The notes under the pieces: generated by a model
The model's input: the letters and a program-made list of their open reading frames with translations, nothing else
The model's database searches: none
Told to the model about the DNA's origin: nothing
Assembly (NCBI RefSeq): GCF_039555335.1
Contig: NC_092642.1
Coordinates: 55,593,776-55,657,775 of the forward strand
Reading direction: 5' to 3'
Length of the DNA stretch: 64,000 nucleotides
Origin: Amphiura filiformis
Lineage: Eukaryota; Echinodermata; Ophiuroidea; Amphilepidida; Amphiuridae
Position numbers and translations under genes: made by a program
In this document: one piece after another, positions 1 to 11,100 of the stretch
Numbering within the stretch: the first letter of the stretch is position 1
Layout of the letters: each line of letters starts with the position of its first letter

Positions 1-345
1 AACCTTATTCATAATCATTACTTCTCAGCAGTTTTTTATTCCATCTAGATATAATATTATCATACTTTTAAAAAAAAATGAATAGATGACCCACTTGGGA
101 CCATCATGCAATGTTCAGTTTACATTGTAGAATCTATATTCACGAGGTTGTGAATATTGCAAATTAAATTGCCATGTCGCCTCGCCTTTTCAATGGAAAT
201 CCAAGGCAATTATCAACTTGCCCTAAAAAAGTTGACGTGCCCCTTGAGATCCTTAGTTCAGCGCTGATGAGGTCTTAAATCCAAGCTAAAAGATGCAGCT
301 AATATTGGTTGCTGGTTCCAATTATGAAATATCTGTCTTTATTTA

Positions 346-1098
346 CAGGGTTCGTAGCGGTCATTAAATTCATTAAAAGTCAGTGAATTTGAAGCAAGGT
401 CATTAAAAGTCAGTAAATTTTGTAGAAAAGTAAAAAAAGTCATTAAAAGTCTTTGAAATATATTTGTATGAAGGAAAAAATAAAAATACGATGTATTTTA
501 ATAATTATTTTATTTAATTTATCCCGACATTTATCAATGCTACCAGCATAGTCTTCAATTGCCCTATTCCATAATCATATCCCGTATTTGGAGCGTTCAG
601 AGCGTAGGTTGATGAAGCGATATTTTATGTCCGCACGCCTCTGAGAATACAGTGATTTTTGTAGTGTCCGCTATGTGAATCAAAACGGTCAACGGGTAGT
701 GTTGCCGGCTCGCAATGTTAGCAAAACATTGTGTGTGACTTCACACGAAAAACACGAAGCTTTGTGTTAATTTGTTTTAATAAATAAAGCACGATGCCTG
801 GGAAATGTCACTTTCAAAAGTCGTGGAAAGATCAGAAAGATTTCAAAGACTGGTTAGATGAAGGACCTCAGCCATTTGAGGCACGATGCCGGATTTGCAA
901 GACTTCTTTCAAACTTGGGACGATGGGAATTGGGGCACTGAAAAGTCACATGGGGTTGAATCGCAAGTCAACAAGATGTACAAACAATACTGTTCAACAC
1001 ATCCGAGGTATGAGATTTAATAAAAAGTCATTGAAAAGTGTATTTGAAAGTCATTATAAGTCTTTGATTTCACTGTGGTCTTGACACTATGAACCCTG
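346..1098 (+). mobile_element. short hAT-like element with 5' transposase remnant
   Basis: The ends are CAGGGTTCGTAG (346) and, inverted, CAGGGTTCATAG (ending 1098), flanked by ATTTA on both sides (341-345 and 1099-1103), a 5-bp duplication. The inside is rich in GTCATTAAAAGTC-type repeats and contains the frame at 794. Confidence 0.65.
794..1084 (+). CDS. BED-like zinc-finger N-terminal fragment of a transposase
   Basis: 96 residues: MPGKCHFQKSW, then ARCRICKTSF...GIGALKSHMG. This resembles the N-terminal zinc finger (C-x2-C...H) of transposase-derived proteins that begin with a short Trp-rich segment. No catalytic domain follows; the frame runs into the right end of the element. Probably a dead, internally deleted transposon. 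Confidence 0.5.
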   Translation: MPGKCHFQKSWKDQKDFKDWLDEGPQPFEARCRICKTSFKLGTMGIGALKSHMGLNRKSTRCTNNTVQHIRGMRFNKKSLKSVFESHYKSLISLWS

Positions 1099-1103
1099 AT
1101 TTA

Positions 1104-1252
1104 GGATATTATACAAATATTTACTGCTCATGAGGGATCTGGTGGAATCTATTGGTCCCCGAGGTGAACTGGAGACCGTGAGCCTACTATTTTCCTACCA
1201 ATAGATTCCACCAGATCCCGAATTTAGAGCAGTAAATATTTGTTTTATATCC
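1104..1252. repeat. foldback (hairpin) repeat
   Basis: Inverted arms: GGATATTATACAAATATTTA and GGGATCTGGTGGAATCTATT on the left pair with their complements at 1197-1252. There is a short mismatch and a loop of about 40 bp. Confidence 0.85.
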
Positions 1253-1953
1253 TTCATTAATATATTCTTTGTTCATTAAACACATGGCATAGGCATAGGC
1301 ATAAATGTAGGCTAGGCCTAGGGCCTGAGTCAAAACTACGCTGGCCTTGCTTTGTTTTGATTGAATGCACAAAGCACGCACACAGTTGAGTGACTAAAGC
1401 TTACCGTGAAAACGTTGTAAGCTGTTGTAACCTCTACAATACCGCCGTGAAACGAGTAACCATGTTCTTTGTTATTTCACCATCAATATAAGATATTGAT
1501 CCTGATGTAAACTCAGATTTATGCCATTAAACCGCCGTATTTTAGCTGCACTTCTGTGCTGCTTGTGTGCTTCGCAAGACAAAACGAATTGCAACACATT
1601 AATACCCCGGAACCGGTACTGATATCCCGTGTATGTGGCGAGTTGCACTGACCACTAGGAACTGCGACGCGGTTATGAGGTCATCGCGCTCGGGGCCGCG
1701 CTCAGAGGGAGATAGTAAAACTATTTCCCCGGGAGATAGTACTTTGAATAGTACCCGTTCCCTCCTCAATCGGCTTTTTAACAAGTTTGCAAAACTATTT
1801 TTGGTCACATGATACTCGTTTAACCAATTAATGAACGAGAATATATTAATGAGGGATATAAACATATATTGTACAGGAGTGAAAATAACTGAAACCGTAA
1901 TTCTTTTGTAGTCTATATTGTATGTCCAAATGCTTTTTTCTTGCTCATCATAG

Positions 1954-2149
1954 GTGTCCTTTCCCAAACTGTGGAAAGTCATTCACCACGTCTAGTGCGT
2001 TTGGTTCCCATCAGCGAATCCACCAACGTGAAGAACAAATGTACAGCTGTTCCGTACCAGGATGCGGCAAGATTTACGACAAAGCGTGCCGCCTGAAATT
2101 ACACATGCGATCACATACAGGTGAACGCCCTTTTAAATGCACATTTGAG
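1954..2149 (+). CDS. ZXDC: ZXD gene exon: fingers 5 and 6 and start of finger 7
   Basis: The acceptor is the AG at 1952-1953 after a T-rich tract; the donor is GTAAGT at 2150. The first base completes a codon begun in an upstream exon, a lysine if the family pattern holds. Fingers seen: CPFPNC...H-x3-H and CSVPGC...H-x3-H, then the first two cysteine-side residues of the next finger. The linker TGERPF is canonical. An in-frame ATG at 1922 lies in intron and is not a start. Confidence 0.93.
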
Positions 2150-5100
2150 GTAAGTTTTTAGGGGGTTCGCCATCGGACAAGTTTAGAACTGTCAAGCTTT
2201 CATCAGGAGTAGCTCTGACTTCTTCAGGACAAAGTACCTGAGAGTGAGACATCTAGGCCGCCCCTTCTTGCCTACTGGTGACTCTGAAAAGAGCCTTTCA
2301 CTGAAGAATGTCCCTTGTCAACAGAAAACAAGCAGACCTCGCTTATCTGCTAATGTTAAGGTTTGGTGGCTCGTTCACTGAAGACTGCCCCTTGTCAACA
2401 GAGAACAAGCAGACCTTATCTGGTGCCGTTAACTGAAGACTACCCCTTGCCAACAGAAAACAAGCAGACCTCGCCTGTCTGCTAATAAAGCTTTGGTGGC
2501 TATGAAAAGAGTCGTTCACTTAAGACTGCCTCTTGTCAACAGAAAACAAGCAGACCTCGCTTTATATCTGCTAATGTAAAAAGTTTGGTGGCTCTGAAAA
2601 GAGCCGTTCACTGAAGACTGCCCCTTGTCAACAGAAAACAAGCAGACCTCGCCTGTCTGCTTAATTTAAAGGTTTGGTGGCTCTGAAAAAAGCCATACCC
2701 GGAGGATTTAAAGCATAACGAGATCTGGGCGACCAATCACAAGCCAGATCCATTTAAAGATGCATTACATCATGGCCAATTTTAGTAGGCCAGATTTCCG
2801 ACAATCTCATCCATAGAAGCTCATAGACAGCCGTGTAAAGCATGTAAGGCCCTTCGCACTTGATTATTAGTTTCCTGTTTAAGATTTTGAAAAAGGGACG
2901 AGGTGACTTTTAATTATTAATTATTAATTATCTTTTATTTTCTTTATTTGGTTTGAACTATTACAACCAATATCGACTCGTTTTGACAAGGGCGGGCATT
3001 TAATTATTTCACAACAATATTCGATTTTATAAATAAGTGAAGGTGGAGTTGTACTCTTTGTTCATTCATCATTATTGTTGATATTATTAAAGTCAGAAAA
3101 TGTCAAGTAGAAGTAGTTGAAAGTTATTTTAAAGGAGAAAATTGGAAATAAAAATAAAATAACTAATTATTTTGAGATTTTCAATTTTGGACGCTGAGGC
3201 GGTAAACAGGAAACTAATAATCAAGTGCGAAGGGCCTAAACTGCAATCCAAAGTCAGTAGTACACTTGGGAAGCTAACACACAGGGGGAGGAGGGTGACT
3301 GAAAGGATTCAATGTGAAAATCTATCAATTGTGCACACATTAATTAAATCAGAGTTTTAAGCTTTAAAAAAAAATCCAGAGTATGCACAATGGGCAAGGT
3401 GGACTACGGGGTAGTCTAAGTATGGTAGGGATTATTAGTTTTTAGATGAGGTTCTATGGTAGGGCTGCTAAGAATACGCAATTGCGTTATTTATGCACAA
3501 TTTATGTATATTGTTTTTTGACATTTTGAAAAAACTATAAAAAAAATTTTTTTTTTTTTTTTTTGCCATTTTTAATTTTTTTTTTTTTTCGCGGATTTGG
3601 AGAGTCCCTGGACCTAAATCCGCAGACTTTTGTGTTTTTTGGAAAATCGGGGTGCTTATTTTTTGGCCTCCAAAATCGTGTATTCTTAGCAGCCCTATTC
3701 TATGGGATATGGATTACATACATGTATATCTCTAGTCAAGGAACTTATGGTCGCATGTCATAAGTTGGGTATGCAAAAAGGGTGGAGGGATTACACTTTT
3801 CTGAAAATTTTGATACAAATTTGATTGGCTTTCCGTAACCCCATATCCTACAGCAGTGGTTGATACCTCATTTTAAGCCTAATGTTATACTCTTTCAGTC
3901 TACTGAAGCATATAATTATACATTATTCAGTAAAAAAATCACATCAGTTGAAATGAAAAATGCCAGGGGTGGAGGAGCAGGCGGATGTGGAGCAGGCGGA
4001 TGCGGGAGTGTGCAATAAGGCCTATGTGAAAATTCACATGTCAGCATGTCAAAACTACTGGTTACTTTTTCAAATCTAGTGAGGGTATGATGTATTGACA
4101 GCTTTGAATGTTGAATTTGTACAACTAAAATAATTATTGACTACTTAAGGTGGTACTACATCCCCTGATAAATTTTGTGACTAATTTTGCATTTTTCTCA
4201 AATAAGTAACTACGTAAAGACTCTGGTAACATTAGTTAAATGTATATTATAGAGGCACGGAATCCAATTACTTCACTGAAATTTCAGTGATTCAAGACAA
4301 GGGGTTCATTTACTCAATATATGTTAAGAAATGAGGTACATTCTAGCGGTACCTCTTTTCTTATCATAAATAACATACCGCTTGTCTCGAGTCACTGAAA
4401 TTCCAGTGTAGTAACTGGATTCCTTACCCCTATAATATACATAACATTTGTTACCAGTGTGATATTATTTTTTGAGAAAAGTGCAAAAATATTCACAAAT
4501 TTATCACGGGGTGTAGTACCACCTTAAAGGGTTATATGTTCCATTTTTTCATTTTTAATGAAACCCTAGTTGAATTTCAGTATTTTTAGCAATATGCTGA
4601 TGTACATTTCTCTTCTTGATATTCATTTCCTCAACAATAGAATAACTATCTCGCTAATTATTCGTAAAAAGGTCATTGACCTCCACAATGTAATTAACAT
4701 ACGTACTATTATTTTAAATAGTTCATTTCAAGCATTAATGCATTGAGAACATATCCTCCAAATCTGATGACATTCTTGCATAAAATAAAAATTTTACAGT
4801 CATTTTTGTAATTGAGGTCCGATTTGAGAAAAATGCATTTGAAAATTGAGATTTACATAGACGCCTGTGTATTAATTAATTAGTAATTAAGCATTATCTC
4901 AAAAATTAAGCATGTGCTAAGGTTAAAAGTGGTGTTAATTGTTAGAGGTTGTCAATATATACAACATATCAAAAAATACCTTTTTTGTCATTTTTGACCA
5001 TGTAATGGAAATTGTACCCAACTTATGACATGCGACCTTATATATTGTGAGGCTGTATGATTGGTACTAACCCATCAGTTTTCAATGATAATGGACGAGT

Positions 5101-8100
5101 CTGAAGCATAAAGATTCAATATTCGATCAAAATAATTTGGAGATTTAATGTGTAACAAGTCATAAACTCTACATTTTGGATATTTCAAGCGTATCCAATG
5201 TTGCATTTGGAAGCGAACGTTTTTCAAAATTGATGGGTACCGTACCAATCATTTTGATACAGCTTGTATGAGTTCCGAGACCAACAGCAGTGATGCATCA
5301 TATTCCATCGTAAGTCCAAGCACATCACAACTTAATCTTATATATTAATCCCAGGATATTAATCCTATGCTCTGTGCTAGTGCTCTGCTCGGTGGAGACT
5401 TTATGTAATTTGGAGTTATCCTATAGAAGATCAGAGATGCAAGACTTCCGGAAATTTCTGGAATTCTGGAAATGAGGCCCAAAAAAAAACCCGAAATGTT
5501 TTTAAAAAAATTATAATTTTTTTACATTTTCAGAATTGGATGATGATAATTTGTCACAAAAAGAGCAAAAAAGAAAATTTATAGGGGGTGAACCCCTGCC
5601 AGGGGACCCCCATTGCACACCTTTCCTTAGGCTCGGCTGCTCACCTTCGGCTCGCATGATTTTCAGGAAGTGGATCACTACCTCACTTACATCTCTGAGA
5701 AGTGTTATGCTGTGACTCTATGATGTAATCGGGACTTACGATGCATCACAGGTGTTAATGAGATATTCCATTTAAAATCCAGACTCCCCCTGTGGAAGAT
5801 TTAGCGGAAGTCTTCCACAGAGGGATTATGAGTTTTGATTAGAATAGATAAATTGGGTAGTCCATTTGAAATTCTCACTTCAGTTGTGGAAGATATAGGT
5901 AAAGCCATAATACAAAGGGATTATTCAAATGAGGTCAATTTGAGGTCACATTTTACAATGTTACTGCATGCAGTAACATCTAAAACTATTAAAAAACATG
6001 GCTGCCAAGAGTGTTACCCTACCAAGTAACACTTGTAAAATATTGGTCATAACTTCCTCTTTTCAATTGGCTGTGGCACCTACAGAAATGAGAGTTGCAA
6101 AGAAATTAACTATGTAAACATGATCTCAAAAAAAGGTAACAGATTATCCAGATACAATTACAATCATTTGATTTCTAAATGATGTAATAGACCCCTGCAA
6201 AGAGGAGCATTATCACACCCAATTATGACTGTTTTCAACACTTTACAAACCACACGTCCATCTGACCTTGGTCAGTGTCCTATGTTTACTTGGGGAAATA
6301 CTATTCTCTTCATCCAGACACACAACAGTCACTTACTGACATGATGCATTAATATTGTTATTTAGCTCCAATAGGTGTGAATTGCAGAGACTGTTCATAT
6401 GTCACTGCTGCAGGTAACATCACCTAAACATGTTACTTGCACCAGTAACACACCCATGTGTTACTGCTGTGAGTGCCGGGAGAGACTGATAAATACTGTC
6501 CAAACGTTCATACCCCTTCCCTTAAAATGTTCCACATATTTTTCATTAAATTATTACTTCCATTACAGGGCTGCGCGTGGGCCTTCACCTGCCAGCAGAA
6601 GTTGAGTCGTCACATGGTGCGTCACACCGGGGATCGCAAGTATCAGTGTGATTTCGATGGTTGTAATAAATTATTCACACGATTAGAGCATCTCAAGGGT
6701 CACAAGGTGTCACATAGTGGAGAGAAGCCTTATGCTTGCAATGAACCAGGTAGGTTGGGGCAATGGGGGACTTAGGCTATCTCAAGGGTCACAAGGTGTC
6801 ACATAGTGGAGAGAAGCCTTATGCTTGCAATGAACCAGGTAGGTTGGGGGCAATGGGGACTTAGGCTATCTCAAGGGTCACAAGGTGTCACATAGTGGAG
6901 GGAAGCCTTATGCTTGCAATGAACCAGGTAGGTTGGGGCAATGGGGGACTTAGGCTATCTCAAGGGTCACAAGGTTTCACATAGTGGAGAGAAGCCTTAT
7001 GCTTGCAATGAACCAGGTAGGTTGGGGCAATGGGGGACTTAGGCTATCTCAAGGGTCACAAGGTTTCACATAGTGGAGGGAAGCCTTATGCTTGCAATGA
7101 ACCAGGTAGGTTGGGGCAATGGGGGACTTAGTCTATCTCAAGGGTCACAAGGTTTCACATAGTGGAGGGAAGCCTTATGCTTGCAATGAACCAGGTATGT
7201 TGGGGCAATGGCGGGGACTTAGGCTATTCCAGTTGAAATCCGTACATCCTGTATGGAAGACAGGACCATATAATCTCCGACATAGGGAGTGTGAATATCA
7301 AATGAATGTTTTAGTGGAAGCAACGTGTCTGGAAATGTAGCATGTTTGAGTCCATTAAATCCAGTAACATTATATTTATGAGGACAGATTAGTGACATTC
7401 ACCCACTAGATGGGGATTTTGTTACACCATATCCCATAATGCAAATTGATTTGGGTGACCGTCAGGAACAGGTGGTGTTAACTTTGTACATTTATGTAGA
7501 ATAAGTGCAAAGTCCTAGTGCATGCATGATGGGATATTATCTGAGATTAAGATTTCTTGCTATGTGGTAAGTATAATGTTACAACTTTACCACAGATTTT
7601 GTCCAAAGTTGCACTGGCCAACGATGTTAGACCTTTAAGTATCAAGCTTCAAAATTTCTGCACTTTTACCATTTGGATGTAACACTGTGACTCCAATGCT
7701 AGGTCAACTGACTCGCACTTTCTTTGTGACGAACCACTGATCGAAATGGTCGCAACACAATGCCTGTGGGATATCATAATTCAGAATAGGTGTACAAACC
7801 TAGGCTTGAACTAGTAACCAATGGATACTAATGTGCACTACATCAGTGAATGGTGTGTTTAAAAGTGAAATATTGACATGTTATTTGTTTACATTGTGAT
7901 TTCGTACATACAGATTGCAATGCACGGTTTTCATCCCGCAGTAGTCTCTATATGCACGTGAAGCGCCACAAGCAGGGCAAACCGATACGTGAAAAACTGC
8001 TCTTCAGCTGTCCTTTTGACACGTGTACAAAGAGTTACAACACAAAACATGGTCTCAAGAATCATATGGTGAAGGAGCATGGTATACAACTACCGTCTGG

Positions 8101-11100
8101 TACATGTAAGTCTGCTGTTTGATATATACACATTTTTTGAATTTTGACCAACTTTGAGAAATTTGCACCAAAAATGCTCAAAAAATGCTAAATTTAAAAA
8201 AAAATCATAAAAATTCCTGAATAATTTTGGTGAAGTTGGTCAAAATTCAAAAAAATAAAAAAAACCAGTTTCCTAAATATTTTTATCTAGTTTAAAAAGA
8301 TTACTTTAAAAAAATTAAGAAAAATTACCATTTTGGGCCAAATCTGACCTCGCAGATGAATTCATCAAGTCTTTGCCATTCTAAAATTGTATACTTTTAT
8401 ATTCTTTAGAGCAACAATTTAGCAGTTATGAGGCCCAAAAGTTTCCATAATTCCAGGGTTAAGAGAAGACCACCCTTAACTCAAACACACTCCCTGTTGC
8501 AACTATAGCACTAATTGATATTGCCACATCCCATAGGGCAAATTTTCTGTTGGAACCAGAAAGCCTTATCTCCAGTGTTCGAATTTAGGAAAAATAAATG
8601 GTTGTCCCACAGACAACCAGATTACAATTTCTGGTTGTCCGTCTAAGTTTTTGGTTGTCTGTAGGCTTACAAATGTGACTTTTGGCTAGATTTATGGTTG
8701 TCCGCGGACAACCGAATCAGTATTTTTGTTGTCCGGCGACTTTTTTAGTTGTCCCGGGCAACCGGACAACCAAAATTTCGAACGCTGCTTATCTCATCCC
8801 TTATGTCTTTCTGACGCTAACTGGTTGTAGGACAGCATGGTTGTTACCTTCCAGCGGGTGCTAACTGATTTTTAAAAAGTCCTGTTCTCAAAATGCCATA
8901 CTGTATTGTTTGTATTAAATGCCCCTCTAATAAACGCCCCCTCCCCCCATTTTTCAATGAAGAATGGACAAAAATGCAAACATTTCCATGCAATATCGTT
9001 GAGTAAGCTTAAAACATGCATCAGTCATGATCGCTAAATTGCATGGACAAAACTTATTATGACTCAAACTTCCATCCAGTTCATTGCATAATTATGGTAG
9101 AATTTCACTTAGTAAATCATATTCTTGCTTAATATGCACATACAGATGTCATTTCGTAGTATTTACAGCGAGAATTATCGTATAGTATATTAGTATAGGC
9201 GTAAATTCCTAATTCCTCCTTTCTACAGGAGCACCATCGGGAATTTATACCCGATTTTGGAAGTTTTTCTCACTGACAATTCACTTCTAATAGTAATAAA
9301 TGCTTCCCTTTTGGAAAAACGCCTCCGGGGCGTTTATTACAAGTACGGTACGGTATTGTGACTTACGTCTTTCTGGTTCTCAACCCTTGACATGTGAAAT
9401 TAGAAAGCATGAGATTATCAACCAATCCATGAAATTTATACTGCACATAAAACTAAGAAAACTTGCCCCAAGGTGCTGGACACACAAACATCGAACAATA
9501 AAATCAAAGCAAATGAAAAGAAAATACATTTGATGTATAATAATACCGATCAGGTGCTATTTTAATGTGTCTCACTGTCACGTTCGTGCCGAGATAAAAT
9601 ATTCGTGCAGTGACAATTAACAATCCGTGTAGATATGCTTTATTCTTATTCAATGGGTGCGTCTTGTAAAGAATTCACGTAATTTGATTGGTTTTCTGGT
9701 GTATAATATTTCACAATAGTTGATAGTGATATTAGTCAGGGCGCGCGCCGCCACGCAACGGCGGCACGCTTGTTGCTCCTCAATGATCGCGCGATAATGC
9801 GTTAGCGTAATACACGTCGCGAGAACTAAGAACGCGATTCGGGCGGCTTAGATGTTCGTGATGGTTTCGTTCATTTAAAACAACGGGGATGTCCTCACAA
9901 AAGTAACTTATTTTTTTCTGAAAAAAGGCAGTTTTCTCGCAAAAATTACATTAAAACTGAATAAGAATGAGAATATATGATAGGAGTTTATCTTTTGCTT
10001 ATCCAATATCGTGTCATAATGGATGGGCTGGCCAATATTTTTATCGTAGTGGATACCGGCTGCGCGGCATCCACTACTCAAAATATTGGCCAGCCCATCC
10101 ATTATGACACGATATTGATAGGCAAAAGACAAAATCTATCATTTATTCTCTAAATAGTAGACAATGGTAGAGCCTTTCTTACGGTCACATTCAGGTAAAA
10201 ATGTCAATTTTTTTATTTTTGAAACACACTCTACTTCATCAACACTTCTATCTCATTGCACGAACGTGACAGTGAGACACGTTAAAATAGCCCCTGATAC
10301 GGATTCAAAAAGAAACAAATTTCATAGAAAAAGTTAATGGCAATGCTTGCATGTACATGTCTAATTCTAAACAGATGATGTTTCATACGGTTCTTAAAAA
10401 TGTGTTCAGGCAGTTTGTTCCTGATGCGGGGTCCATAACAAGAGACTGACTTGTCCACAAATGCCGAGTCATGGAAAACGCAAAAATGAAATTTCGAACA
10501 TTTGAAGTGTGACCAAAAATAGGTCATTTGATTGTTTCAAAAATTTGATTATTCTTTTAATAAATAACATACGATAATAAAATACGATTTAAAAAGAAAG
10601 AAAAAAAAGTAGGTCCCATCATTCAAGTCTGATGAAACTGAAGTAAGATGTACTAACTTTCAAACAGTGAATGTGCCTTGTGCCTGCTTAACTCAGGGCA
10701 AAAGGTCTACATGTATGACTGAGTTTTTATTTTTCTATTTCTATCTTGTAGCGGAGGACATGGTATACATTCCAACAGAGCCAATACATATGGCACTGGA
10801 ACAGTTTGCTGACATAGGCGGTATGTCTGGAACTACTGGAACTAAAACAGGTATTTAAACATGATCTTTTCGTGAACTAAGGCCCCCCAAAAAAATTGTT
10901 TGTTTGTCCACGTCCGACCGACCGTGTACCCTGGTCCCGACTGTGTCTTTTTTTTTTCTTTTTTTTTGGCATTTTTTTTTTTTTTTGGCATTTTTTATTA
11001 TTTTGGGACATCGTATAAAACAGTGGTTAGTACAAATTTAAAGAAAGAAAATGTAAAGAAAATGAACAGTATAACATGCAGAACCATCTCAAGAGTTAAA

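Noticed and set aside
1599..1982. 127-residue - strand frame
   Set aside because: Partly antisense to the ZXD exon at 1954; no motif.
1922..2161. Stand-alone two-finger protein starting at ATG 1922
   Set aside because: The ATG and first ten codons are intron; a good acceptor at 1952-1953 and donor at 2150 mark an internal exon of the ZXD gene.
5445..5700. hAT-like element with CAGAGATG ends
   Set aside because: The ends are weakly similar and the flanking 8-mers do not match in register, so I do not list it as an element.
7119..7340. Small + strand frame with finger-like KGHKVSHSG
   Set aside because: It is the last 89-bp repeat copy read through its splice donor into intron and MITE.
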